A program made the position numbers and the translations under genes. This document shows positions 6,762 through 15,242 of a DNA stretch of 37,000 bases, piece after piece; position 1 is the stretch's first letter; every line of letters begins with the position of its first letter. The stretch covers positions 1 through 37,000 of the forward strand of contig NZ_JAPDPI010000050.1 in assembly GCF_026013615.1 (NCBI RefSeq), in the 5' to 3' direction. This stretch comes from Plebeiibacterium marinum (lineage in GTDB: Bacteria; Bacteroidota; Bacteroidia; Bacteroidales; Marinilabiliaceae). The notes under the pieces were generated by a model, which was given only the letters and a program-made list of their open reading frames with translations, was not told the DNA's origin and ran no database searches.

Positions 6762-8291
6762 ATGGATAAGAAAACGATTCTTGTTATTTTGGATGGATGG
6801 GGATTTGGAGACAAATCTAAGTCTGATGTGATATCAACTGTAGATACCCCATATTGGGATAGCTTGGTAAATAAGTATCCTAATTCAAAGTTAAATGCAT
6901 CTGGAGAGTATGTGGGTTTGCCGGATGGACAGATGGGTAACTCTGAAGTTGGTCACCTGAATATTGGAGCAGGTAGGGTTGTTTATCAAGATCTTGTTAA
7001 GATCAACAGGGCTTGTGCAGATGGTTCGATAGCAAAAAATGTAGAGCTTGAAAAAGCATACAATTACGCTAAGGAAAATAATAAGAAAGTTCACTTGCTT
7101 GGATTGATGTCGCAAGGGGGTGTGCATAGTTCGCAAGAACATATCCATACTTTAATCAGCGTGGCTCAAGATTATGGATTGAATGATGTTTTTGTACATG
7201 CCTTTATGGATGGCCGTGATACCGATCCTAAAAGTGGTAAAGGGTTTATGGGTGATTTGTTGGCTCATATGGACAAAACTGTTGGGAAAGTAGCTACAGT
7301 TACCGGCCGTTATTATGCTATGGATAGAGACAAAAGATGGGAACGAGTTAAGGTTGCATATGATGCTATGGTTGCGGGCCAAGGTGAAGCTACAACAACA
7401 GATATCCTAAGTGCTATCCAGGCTTCTTACGATTCAGATGTTACCGATGAGTTTATTAAGCCTATTGTTCATGTTGATGCAGATGGAAATCCTGTTGGTA
7501 AAATTGAGGAAGGTGATGTGATAGTGTTCTTCAATTTTAGAAATGACAGGGCTAAGGAATTGACTATGGTGTTGACGCAGCAGGATATGCCTGAAGTAGG
7601 AATGAAGACCATTCCATTGTATTATTGTACTATGACTCCTTATGATGCAAAATTTGAAGGGATGCATATTCTTTTTGATAAAGAAAATGTTCAAAATACA
7701 ATTGGAGAAGTTGTTTCAAAAGCAGGTTTAAAGCAATTGAGGATTGCGGAAACGGAAAAATATGCTCACGTTACATTCTTCTTTTCTGGTGGTAGAGAAG
7801 AGGTTTTTGAGGGAGAAGACAGGATTTTGGTGAACTCACCTAAGGTGGCGACATACGACTTGCAGCCGGAAATGAGCGCTTATGAAGTGAAGGATAAAGT
7901 TGTGGCTGAATTGGATTCTAAAAAGTATGACTTTATTTGTTTGAACTTTGCAAATGGTGATATGGTTGGTCATACAGGGGTTTATGGAGCAATTGAAAAG
8001 GCTGTGAAGGCTGTTGATGATTGTGTGGAAGGAGTAATCGAGGCTGCTAAAGCAAACGGTTATGAAGCTATTATTATTGCCGACCACGGTAATGCTGACA
8101 ATGCTGTGAATGCTGATGGTTCTCCAAATACTGCCCATTCATTGAACCCGGTTCCTTTTGTTTGGGTAACAGAGCGTCAGGGAGAAGTTAAGGATGGTGT
8201 TTTGGCTGATGTGGCTCCTTCTCTACTAAAGTTAATGGGTGTTGAGCAGCCGGCAGATATGACCGGAGCATGTTTGATTGATGTGAAATAA
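6762..8291 (+). CDS. gpmI: 2,3-bisphosphoglycerate-independent phosphoglycerate mutase
   Basis: A 509-residue cytoplasmic glycolytic enzyme of the alkaline phosphatase superfamily that interconverts 3- and 2-phosphoglycerate through a phosphoserine intermediate. The metal site starts at D11 in ILDGWG. The nucleophile is S61 in [10 protein letters not shown]. The substrate-handling domain carries MDGRDTDP and [14 protein letters not shown]. Later metal ligands are in [12 protein letters not shown] and ADHGNADN. Length and motif order are those of a complete enzyme. The start is the only good ATG after the promoter at 6681-6711. It is monocistronic, with a terminator beginning 22 bp after the stop. 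Confidence 0.98.
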   Translation: MDKKTILVILDGWGFGDKSKSDVISTVDTPYWDSLVNKYPNSKLNASGEYVGLPDGQMGNSEVGHLNIGAGRVVYQDLVKINRACADGSIAKNVELEKAYNYAKENNKKVHLLGLMSQGGVHSSQEHIHTLISVAQDYGLNDVFVHAFMDGRDTDPKSGKGFMGDLLAHMDKTVGKVATVTGRYYAMDRDKRWERVKVAYDAMVAGQGEATTTDILSAIQASYDSDVTDEFIKPIVHVDADGNPVGKIEEGDVIVFFNFRNDRAKELTMVLTQQDMPEVGMKTIPLYYCTMTPYDAKFEGMHILFDKENVQNTIGEVVSKAGLKQLRIAETEKYAHVTFFFSGGREEVFEGEDRILVNSPKVATYDLQPEMSAYEVKDKVVAELDSKKYDFICLNFANGDMVGHTGVYGAIEKAVKAVDDCVEGVIEAAKANGYEAIIIADHGNADNAVNADGSPNTAHSLNPVPFVWVTERQGEVKDGVLADVAPSLLKLMGVEQPADMTGACLIDVK

Positions 8292-8312
8292 TAATATTTC
8301 AATTATATATTG

Positions 8313-8346
8313 AGGCAGCGATCTGTTCTGGGTTGCTGCTTTTTTG
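8313..8346 (+). terminator. gpmI terminator
   Basis: Stem AGGCAGC (8313-8319) with GCTGCTT (8335-8341, one G-U), then a T run. It overlaps a TTG at 8344 and so rules that codon out as the start of the next gene. Confidence 0.75.
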
Positions 8347-8373
8347 TTTATAGGTAAATCTATAAGTAGTAAG

Positions 8374-8955
8374 ATGATTCAAATTGATGATAAGATTATA
8401 AGCCTGGAGCTGTTTACACAAAAATTTATATGTAACATTGCTAAGTGCAGAGGGATATGTTGTGTTGAAGGAGATTCGGGGGCTCCGTTGGAAGATGGTG
8501 AGGCTGAGGTGTTAGAGGATATTTATCCCAAAATAAAACATCTGTTATCAGATGATTGTATTGAGGTTATTGAAAAGGAAGGCACTTCGGTTGTTGATTT
8601 TGAGGATGAGTTGGTAACTCCAATAGTCCATGGTAAAGAGTGTGTGTATACCTACTTTGATACCAAGGGAACTATTCATTGTGCCATCGAAATGGCCTGG
8701 AAGCAGGGTCTTGTGGAATTTCGGAAGCCTATATCCTGTCAATTATACCCCATCAGGACAAAGAGATTAACCCAGGGCGAAGCATTGAATTATGATGTAT
8801 GGCCTATATGTGATGATGCCAGAATTTTGGGCGAAGAAAAAGGAGTTCCGGTGTATCGGTTTTTAAAAGAACCGATAGTCAGGAAGTATGGGGAAGCCTT
8901 TTATAATGAGATGGAAGAATCAGAGAAAATATTGAAGGAGCAAGGTGTGATATAG
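8374..8955 (+). CDS. DUF3109 family Cys-rich protein
   Basis: A 193-residue protein of the DUF3109 family, related in layout to YkgJ-type zinc/iron chelating proteins. The cysteine cluster FICNIAKCRGICCVEGDSGA (20 residues) lies near the N-terminus; further conserved Cys occur in ECVYTYFD, IHCAIEMA, ISCQLYPI and PICDDA. Such Cys-rich sites likely bind a metal or Fe-S cluster; the biological role is unknown. I place the start at ATG 8374 (MIQIDDKIISLELF), the family N-terminus. A longer frame begins with TTG 8344 inside the gpmI terminator. Cytoplasmic, no signal peptide. A strong terminator follows, so it is a single-gene unit. Confidence 0.85.
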   Translation: MIQIDDKIISLELFTQKFICNIAKCRGICCVEGDSGAPLEDGEAEVLEDIYPKIKHLLSDDCIEVIEKEGTSVVDFEDELVTPIVHGKECVYTYFDTKGTIHCAIEMAWKQGLVEFRKPISCQLYPIRTKRLTQGEALNYDVWPICDDARILGEEKGVPVYRFLKEPIVRKYGEAFYNEMEESEKILKEQGVI

Positions 8956-8988
8956 AAACCTTTTGCAGATTATTTTATTTGTTTTATT

Positions 8989-9038
8989 AAAGGATGTTGT
9001 TGGTAGGATATTTATTCTGCTAGCAACATCCTTTTTTT
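8989..9038 (+). terminator. Terminator after the DUF3109 gene
   Basis: Stem AGGATGTTG (8991-8999) with CAACATCCT (9024-9032), then T7. Confidence 0.85.
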
Positions 9039-9149
9039 ATAACATAAGCAGGATGAATTGCTTTGTTAGGTATGTATGATCTGATTTTCTTCATTTTTTG
9101 AACTGTGAACCTTTCGTATATTGCAGTGTTTTTATTTAAAAATTGAAAT

Positions 9150-10520
9150 ATGGAAGGATTAAAAAATTATATAAGTGAGAATAAAACGCGCTTTTTGAGT
9201 GAACTTTTTGATTTATTGCGGATCCCATCAATCAGTAGTATAGAATCGCATAAACCTGATATGTACAGGGCTGCTGAGATGTGGAAAAAGATATTGTTGG
9301 ATGCCGGGGCTGATAAGGCTGAGGTATACGAAACAGAGGGTAATCCCATTACATATGGCGAAAAGATTATTGATACATCGTTACCAACGGTTCTGGTGTA
9401 TGCCCATATGGATGTGATGCCGGTTGATCCAATAGATTTGTGGGATACAGATCCGTTTGAACCTGAGGTAAGGGATGGAAAAATATTTGCAAGGGGAGCT
9501 GATGATGATAAAGGGCAGGGGTTTATGCATGCCAAAGCTTTTGAGTTTATGGTTAAAAGCAATCAGCTGCCATGTAATGTTAAGTTTTTAATCGAAGGTG
9601 AAGAGGAAGTAGGATCTGTGCACTTGCCTAAATTTTGTGAAGAAAATAAAGAACTGTTAAAAAGTGATATCATTCTTGTTTCAGATACTTCTATGATAGC
9701 TCCGGGTATCCCTTCCATTACAACCGGACTAAGGGGATTGGCTTACTGGCAGGTTGAGGTAACTGGCCCCAATAGGGATTTGCATTCAGGGCTGTTTGGT
9801 GGGGCTGTAGCTAATCCGATCAATGTTTTGGCAAAGATGATTGCTCAAATGACAGATGAAAAAGGTAAGGTTACGATTCCTGGTTTTTACGACGATGTTA
9901 TTGAGGTTTCGGAGATGGAACGCAAAAAAATGGCCCAGGCCCCATTTGATGAAGGTAATTATAAGGAAGCTCTTGGAGTAAAAGAGTTGGCAGGAGAAGA
10001 AGGGTATACGACAAATGAAAGGACCGGGATTCGTCCATCATTTGATGTGTGTGGAATATGGGGTGGTTATACCGGAGAAGGAGCCAAGACTGTTCTCCCT
10101 TCAAAAGCTTATGCTAAAATATCCTCCCGTTTGGTGCCTAATCAGGATCACCATAAGATTGCGGAATTGTTTAAATCCCATTTTGAATCAATCGCTCCTG
10201 CGTGCGTTAAAGTGGAAGTGACAATCCTTCATGGTGGTCAGGGGTATGTTTGTCCGATTGACTTGCCTGCTTACCGGGCAGCAGAAAAAGCTTATGAATA
10301 TGTATTTAACCGGAAGCCTGTTCCGGTAAGGAGTGGAGGCTCAATACCAATAATATCAACATTTGAAGAAATTTTAGGCGTTAAATCAGTATTGATGGGT
10401 TTTGGTTTAGAATCAGATGCAATCCATTCGCCCAATGAAAATTATCCATTGGAACAGTTTTATACCGGAATTGAAGCCATTCCTCACTTTTATAAATATT
10501 ATGCGGAATTAATGAAATAA
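9150..10520 (+). CDS. M20 family dipeptidase
   Basis: A 456-residue zinc dipeptidase of the M20 family (carnosinase/PepV-like group) that releases amino acids from dipeptides in the cytoplasm. The metal ligand motif HMD is H86-x-D88. The bridging Asp is in ARGADDDKGQG (114-124), and the general base and next ligand are in IEGEEEVGS (148-156). The lid/dimerisation domain runs from about 200 to 315, starting near HSGLFGGAVANP. The C-terminal ligand His is in DAIHSPNE. Full length and without signal peptide. Upstream are TTTG (9097-9100) and a near-consensus TATATTG (9117-9123) with a 16-bp spacer, a weak promoter match. Specificity cannot be read from the sequence. Confidence 0.93.
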   Translation: MEGLKNYISENKTRFLSELFDLLRIPSISSIESHKPDMYRAAEMWKKILLDAGADKAEVYETEGNPITYGEKIIDTSLPTVLVYAHMDVMPVDPIDLWDTDPFEPEVRDGKIFARGADDDKGQGFMHAKAFEFMVKSNQLPCNVKFLIEGEEEVGSVHLPKFCEENKELLKSDIILVSDTSMIAPGIPSITTGLRGLAYWQVEVTGPNRDLHSGLFGGAVANPINVLAKMIAQMTDEKGKVTIPGFYDDVIEVSEMERKKMAQAPFDEGNYKEALGVKELAGEEGYTTNERTGIRPSFDVCGIWGGYTGEGAKTVLPSKAYAKISSRLVPNQDHHKIAELFKSHFESIAPACVKVEVTILHGGQGYVCPIDLPAYRAAEKAYEYVFNRKPVPVRSGGSIPIISTFEEILGVKSVLMGFGLESDAIHSPNENYPLEQFYTGIEAIPHFYKYYAELMK

Positions 10521-10544
10521 AACAATTTTGCTTACATATTGTAA

Positions 10545-10578
10545 TGTCGGTTTATTGTGTTTATAAGCCGGCATTTTT
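10545..10578 (+). terminator. Dipeptidase gene terminator
   Basis: An 11-bp stem with G-U pairs, TGTCGGTTTAT (10545-10555) with ATAAGCCGGCA (10563-10573), then a T-rich tail. Confidence 0.75.
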
Positions 10579-10962
10579 AATTTTTATGCGAGAATTGTTG
10601 TTTTGTTAAAGAAAAAATTACCCAGGACTCTTAAAAAAGTCGTAAATTGTGTATTCTCTATAAAAATATGGAAAAATACAATGTGGGGAAAAAAGGATGT
10701 GCTTTTGATTTGTAAGTATAATCGTCGAATTGTGTTTCATATTGAAAGTGGGGTTATGATTAAAATTGTGTTGGTACGATAAAAATGTTAAAATTTAATG
10801 ACTGAATTATGTAAAAAAAAACTTTGAGGTGTATAATTGTGGGGTTGGAGTGTTGAAAAGTTAATTAATATGAAAAAAGTCATAAAAAAATAAGGTTTTA
10901 AATTGAAATTATTTATTTTTGCTTCGCTAACTCGAAAAAATACATTAAATTATTAATTCATT
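10579..10962. promoter_or_regulatory. glnN upstream region with repeated AATTGTG and -7 element
   Basis: A long A-rich gap without a credible gene. The word AATTGTG occurs four times in the same orientation (10645-10651, 10728-10734, 10764-10770, 10835-10841). A perfect -7 element TATTTTTG lies at 10914-10921, 42 bp before the glnN ATG, without a recognisable -33 TTTG, which suggests that an activator is needed. No sigma-54 (TGGCAC-N5-TTGC) site is seen. Confidence 0.5.
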
Positions 10963-13152
10963 ATGGCAACATTAAGATTTCAAGCATTAAATGAGTTGCT
11001 TTCAAGAGCACCAAAAGATGTGAAATTACCTTCGAACAAGGTAACTGATTATTATGGCGAATTAGTTTTTAACAACGACGCCATGAGAAAGTATCTTTCA
11101 AGAGATGCTTTCGCTGCAGTTCAGGCTGCAAATGCAAAAGGTGGAACAATTGATCGTAAGCAAGCAGATGGTATTGCTTCAGGAATGAAAGCATGGGCTA
11201 TTGAGAAAGGTGCAACTCACTACACTCACTGGTTTCAACCATTGACTGATGGTACTGCTGAAAAGCATGATGGATTTATTGATTATGGAGATGATGGTAG
11301 TATCATTGAAAACTTTTCAGGTAAATTATTAGCTCAGCAAGAGCCTGATGCATCGTCTTTCCCATCAGGAGGTATCCGTCAGACTTTTGAGGCTCGTGGA
11401 TATACAGCTTGGGATACTTCTTCTCCGGCATTTATTGTAGGTACTACATTATGTATTCCTACTGTATTTATTTCATACACTGGAGAAGCATTAGATTATA
11501 AAACTCCTTTATTGAAAGCTCTTTCATCTGTAGATGAAGCTGCTACTGCTGTTTGTCAGTATTTTGATAAGAATGTGCAAAAAGTACATACCAACATGGG
11601 TTGGGAGCAAGAGTACTTCCTTATTGATGAAGCGCTTTATCAAGCACGTCCTGACTTGGCATTGACTGGTCGTACATTAATGGGACACTCTTCTTCAAAA
11701 GATCAACAATTAGATGACCATTACTTTGGTTCTATTCCAGAGCGTGTTGCTAAATTTATGATTGATCTTGAAGTAGAAGCTCATAAATTAGGTATGCCTA
11801 TTAAAACTCGTCACAATGAGGTAGCTCCTTCTCAGTTTGAGGTAGCTCCAATTTATGAAGAGGCTAACCTAGGTAATGACCACAACCAAATTATCATGGA
11901 CTTAATGAAGCGCGTTTCTCGTCGTCATAAGTTCCGTGTATTATTCCATGAAAAACCATTTGCCGGAATCAACGGTTCAGGTAAACACAATAACTGGTCT
12001 TTAGGAACTGATACAGGTGTTGTTCTTTATGCACCGGGAAAAAATCCTAAAACAAACTTACAGTTCTTAACTTTTGTGGTTAATACATTAATGGCTGTAT
12101 ACAAAAACCAGGATTTATTACGTGCATCTATTTTAACAGCATCGAATAGCCACCGTTTAGGTGCTAACGAAGCGCCTCCTGCAATTATATCTGCATTCCT
12201 TGGAACAGAAGTTTCTGCTATGTTAGATAAGATTGTTGCTGAGGTACCTGATCACAAAATGACTCCGGATGAAAAAACAGCTCTTAAATTAGGTATTGGT
12301 CGTATTCCTGAAATCATTCTTGATAATACTGACCGTAACCGTACTTCTCCATTTGCATTTACAGGAAACCGTTTTGAGTTCAGAGCTGTTGGTTCTTCAG
12401 CAAATGCTGCGGCTTCAACAACTGTATTAAGTGCTGCTGTAGCTGCTGAGTTAAGAGAATTTAAAGTTAATGTTGATGCATTAATCGAAAAAGGAGTTAA
12501 GAAAGACGAAGCTATCTTCCAAATTCTTAAGAAAATGATCATTGAGTGTGAGCCAATCCGTTTCAATGGTGACGGTTACTCAGATGAGTGGAAAGATGAA
12601 GCTGCCAAAAGAGGTTTAACAAATATCACAAGTGTACCGGAATCTTTAAGCAAGTATCTAGAGCCTTCTGCTAAGAAAACTTTGGTTGAAGGTGGTATTA
12701 TGAGTGAAAAAGAGCTTGAGGCTCGTGTTGAGGTTGAGTTAGAGAAGTTTGTTTATAAGATTCAGATTGAGTCTCGTGTACTTGCTGATTTAGCTATCAA
12801 CCACATTGTTCCAACAGCGGTTACTTATCAAACAAAATTAATCCAGAACGTACAAGGATTAAAAGACTTGTTTGGAGCTGATGAGTTTGAAACATTAGCT
12901 GGAGCTCGTTTGGAACTAATCAAAGATATTTCTAATCATACTTCTGCTATTAAGAAGATGAGAAAAGAAATGATTGAGGCTCGTAAAGAGTGTAATGTAA
13001 TGGAAGAAGGATTGGAGAAAGCACATGCTTATGATCAAAAAGTTCGTCCATTCCTAGATCAAATTCGTTACCATATCGACAAATTAGAGTTGATCGTTGA
13101 CGATGAAATCTGGCCACTACCAAAATATCGCGAGTTATTATTCAACTGCTAG
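10963..13152 (+). CDS. glnN: Glutamine synthetase type III
   Basis: A 729-residue GSIII enzyme, the long dodecameric glutamine synthetase form characteristic of Bacteroidota and cyanobacteria. It makes glutamine from glutamate, ammonia and ATP in the cytoplasm. The GSIII N-terminal domain is followed by the catalytic beta-grasp/barrel region: MGWEQEYFLID (about 217-227) holds a metal-binding Glu, HNEVAPSQFEVAP is the GSIII signature, and INGSGKHNNWSLGTD the ATP/glutamate loop. The C-terminal extension of about 170 residues is helical and Glu/Lys-rich. Codon use is visibly biased (ACT, CGT, GCT, TTA), consistent with strong expression. It has a long private upstream region and its own terminator. 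No PII (glnB) or amtB gene is adjacent. Confidence 0.98.
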   Translation: MATLRFQALNELLSRAPKDVKLPSNKVTDYYGELVFNNDAMRKYLSRDAFAAVQAANAKGGTIDRKQADGIASGMKAWAIEKGATHYTHWFQPLTDGTAEKHDGFIDYGDDGSIIENFSGKLLAQQEPDASSFPSGGIRQTFEARGYTAWDTSSPAFIVGTTLCIPTVFISYTGEALDYKTPLLKALSSVDEAATAVCQYFDKNVQKVHTNMGWEQEYFLIDEALYQARPDLALTGRTLMGHSSSKDQQLDDHYFGSIPERVAKFMIDLEVEAHKLGMPIKTRHNEVAPSQFEVAPIYEEANLGNDHNQIIMDLMKRVSRRHKFRVLFHEKPFAGINGSGKHNNWSLGTDTGVVLYAPGKNPKTNLQFLTFVVNTLMAVYKNQDLLRASILTASNSHRLGANEAPPAIISAFLGTEVSAMLDKIVAEVPDHKMTPDEKTALKLGIGRIPEIILDNTDRNRTSPFAFTGNRFEFRAVGSSANAAASTTVLSAAVAAELREFKVNVDALIEKGVKKDEAIFQILKKMIIECEPIRFNGDGYSDEWKDEAAKRGLTNITSVPESLSKYLEPSAKKTLVEGGIMSEKELEARVEVELEKFVYKIQIESRVLADLAINHIVPTAVTYQTKLIQNVQGLKDLFGADEFETLAGARLELIKDISNHTSAIKKMRKEMIEARKECNVMEEGLEKAHAYDQKVRPFLDQIRYHIDKLELIVDDEIWPLPKYRELLFNC

Positions 13153-13176
13153 TATTTATAGCTAGATATATTAAGG

Positions 13177-13204
13177 AGGGTTGGCGGATGCCAACCCTTT
13201 TTTA
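13177..13204 (+). terminator. glnN terminator
   Basis: A 9-bp stem, AGGGTTGGC (13177-13185) with GCCAACCCT (13190-13198), a 4-nt loop, then T run. Confidence 0.92.
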
Positions 13205-13324
13205 TTTTAAAACCAATCCGGACTTTGAGTATGAAAAGTTTATTGTTTAAAAGTGTATACTGTACTTTTGTATGAAGGATAGATTTTTTTAGGACAGTTT
13301 TTTATCCTAACTGCGAAATGGTAT

Positions 13325-13666
13325 TTACTTACACCTAAATCTTTGTAAATTTTCGGCAGCTAATTTAACACATTCCTTGCAGCTTAGTTTTCGGTTTCTT
13401 CTTATCTCCTTACATCTTATACTACCGCCCTTAACAATAAAATCCTGATTGATTTTATTTATGTTTGTAGGTTCCTTTAATAGATAGTGAGCTGCATATA
13501 GTGCTCCACATATTCCGTTTTCTGCCTTTCCTGTTCCATTTTCGGAGGCTTTGGTTATAATGTGTTCGCTAATGCTGTATTCAGGCTGGAAGGCTTTTAA
13601 AATGGCTTGTGCACAATTATAGCCTTCTTTACCATGGTATAGTTTTTCAGCCAGTTTAATTTTCAT
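13325..13666 (-). CDS. C_GCAxxG_C_C family redox-type protein
   Basis: A 113-residue protein of the C_GCAxxG_C_C family (probable redox or metal-binding). It has YNCAQAIL (16-23), the signature-like NGICGALYAA (51-60), and paired C-terminal cysteines in RCKEIR and SCKECVKLAAE; Cys are at 18, 53, 85, 96, 99 and 112. The biochemical role of the family is not established. Its ATG overlaps the stop of the upstream DEAD-box helicase gene by one base (TAATG), so translation is coupled. No strong terminator follows; AGGATA/TATCCT at about 13276-13311 could form a weak hairpin. Confidence 0.85.
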   Translation of the reverse strand: MKIKLAEKLYHGKEGYNCAQAILKAFQPEYSISEHIITKASENGTGKAENGICGALYAAHYLLKEPTNINKINQDFIVKGGSIRCKEIRRNRKLSCKECVKLAAENLQRFRCK

Positions 13667-14787
13667 TATTTGGCTCTTCTTAATTGCTTAAAACTAATTT
13701 TTAAGGCCTTTTCGAAATGACGGATTTGTTTTATCTCTTTTGAAGTAATCAGGCAAAGCGAATAGCCTTTGTTTCCGGCTCTTGCAGTCCTTCCACTCCT
13801 GTGGGTGTAGTATTCGTCTTTGTCAGGAAGTTGGTAGTGTACTACAAAACTTAAATTGTCAATGTTGATACCTCTGGCAGCTAAATCAGTAGCCACAAGA
13901 ATTTGCATATTGCCTTTTCTGAAAGAGCGCATGATCTTGTCTCTCTCTATCTGCTTTAGGTCGCCTTGTATGGCATCAGTAGTGATGTTTTTTGCGTTTA
14001 GTTGTTTGGCTAGTGTAGTTGCGGCAACTTTGGTCTTACAAAAAACAATGCCCCTGTTTCCTTTTTCTGAATTTAACAGTTGCAGGAGGATATGGAGTTT
14101 TTCACTTTCATCACAAATTAAAAACTGATGATCAATGTTTTTGTTTACGATGCTTTTTTTGCTGACTTCAATTTTTACGGCTCTTTTAGAAAGGTGTTTG
14201 TTTACAATCTTTTTAATACCGTCAGGCATGGTTGCTGAAAAAAGCCATTTGTTATCAATGTTATCAAGCTGTTTAAGAATTTGATCCAATTCTTTTTTAA
14301 ATCCCATGCTTAACATCTCGTCTGCTTCATCAAGTATTACGGTTTTTACGTAACTTAAATCAACTGCTTTTTTTTCAACCAATTCAATCAGGCGGCCTGG
14401 GGTTGCAACAATTATGTGTGTGGGTCTTTTTAAAGCACTAATCTGCCTTTCAATGGGGGCACCCCCGAATACAGCTTCCGTAAATATCTTATCAGAATAT
14501 TTAGTGAATTTAAAAAGCTGTTTAGCAATTTGCTGGCCTAATTCGCGTGTGGGACAAAGGATGAGCCCTTGTACGTATTTTTTTGTCGGGTTAATCCTGT
14601 GTAGCAAAGGCAAGCCATATGCAGCAGTTTTTCCGGTTCCTGTTTGTGCCTGGCCAACCAGGTCGGTATTGTTTTGCATTAATATAGGTATGACCTGCTG
14701 TTGAATTTCAGTAGGTTCAATTATATTAAGCTCTTTAATGGCTTTACAAAACTTTTTGTCAATGCCTAATTTCTCAAACTGCTTCAC
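13666..14787 (-). CDS. DEAD-box ATP-dependent RNA helicase
   Basis: A 373-residue minimal DEAD-box helicase that remodels RNA duplexes, probably in ribosome assembly or mRNA turnover. All motifs are present in order: Q motif EPTEIQQQ (24-31), Walker A AQTGTGKT (47-54), PTRELG (79-84), TPGR (129-132), DEAD (153-156), SAT (184-186), and motif VI HRSGRTARAG (329-338). The protein ends about 35 residues after motif VI, so it lacks the long basic tail or DbpA-type RNA-binding domain of many bacterial relatives. The promoter -7 TATTTTTG is at 14807-14814 (minus), about 20 bp before the ATG. It forms an operon with the C_GCAxxG_C_C gene. The specific paralogue (RhlE, CshA and so on) cannot be assigned. 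Confidence 0.95.
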   Translation of the reverse strand: MKQFEKLGIDKKFCKAIKELNIIEPTEIQQQVIPILMQNNTDLVGQAQTGTGKTAAYGLPLLHRINPTKKYVQGLILCPTRELGQQIAKQLFKFTKYSDKIFTEAVFGGAPIERQISALKRPTHIIVATPGRLIELVEKKAVDLSYVKTVILDEADEMLSMGFKKELDQILKQLDNIDNKWLFSATMPDGIKKIVNKHLSKRAVKIEVSKKSIVNKNIDHQFLICDESEKLHILLQLLNSEKGNRGIVFCKTKVAATTLAKQLNAKNITTDAIQGDLKQIERDKIMRSFRKGNMQILVATDLAARGINIDNLSFVVHYQLPDKDEYYTHRSGRTARAGNKGYSLCLITSKEIKQIRHFEKALKISFKQLRRAK

Positions 14788-14806
14788 AATATTCTGTTTT
14801 TTTGTG

Positions 14807-14814
14807 CAAAAATA
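14807..14814 (-). promoter_or_regulatory. -7 element of the helicase operon
   Basis: Perfect TATTTTTG on the minus strand, about 20 bp upstream of the helicase ATG. The -33 is not clear. It lies downstream of the terminator-like hairpin at 14899-14920, so that hairpin is outside the helicase transcript. Confidence 0.6.
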
Positions 14815-14885
14815 GTTGTTTTCTAACAGTTTGCTAATTTATAGGTCATGATTATATCGGGTTTTGCAGATAAATGTTGGCAGGG

Positions 14886-15010
14886 ATATAAAAAGAAAGC
14901 CTGTCTGAGAGTAGACAGGCATACGGAAACATTCTAAAAAAAACTAACCTAAACCTCACACACATTTTGAATGTTCCTATTATTGGGGACCAGGAGAGCA
15001 TTTTTATTAC
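14886..15010 (-). ncRNA. Candidate structured small RNA
   Basis: In the 455-bp gap 14788-15242 the minus strand has a perfect 8-bp hairpin (GCCTGTCT/AGACAGGC, 14899-14906 with 14913-14920) followed by TTTCTTTTT, a terminator. Upstream of it a second long-range stem pairs 14925-14934 with 14969-14977 (nine pairs, one bulge). A promoter-like TTG (15041-15043), a 20-bp spacer and near-consensus TAATTTG (15014-15020) precede these, predicting a transcript of about 120 nt. No coding frame with family features is seen. The rest of the gap (15044-15242) appears to hold only leader sequence for ftcD. The RNA is inferred, not demonstrated. Confidence 0.4.
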
Positions 15011-15242
15011 ATACAAATTACAACCCATTTCACAGCTTGTCAATATTTAATTGCATATTTTTTTTTGAGGTGATGTATTTTATTGTTTTTTAACATTTAT
15101 TGTTCTGTGTGATCAGGTAAATATCCGGGAAAATAGATTTTAGTCATGTTGTTAAACTGATGCATATCATTGAGAAAATCTACTGGTTGCCATATATTGT
15201 GTTTAGAAATAATATTTGGTTAAACCTTAAAATCAACTGATA

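Noticed and set aside
13263-13270. A perfect TAnnTTTG (TACTTTTG) on the plus strand
   Set aside because: No plus-strand gene follows for about 2 kb and there is no -33 element; such 8-mers are common in AT-rich DNA.
14852-15043. A 63-codon minus-strand frame across the structured region
   Set aside because: It runs through both stems and the terminator, with no family pattern; structure explains the region better.
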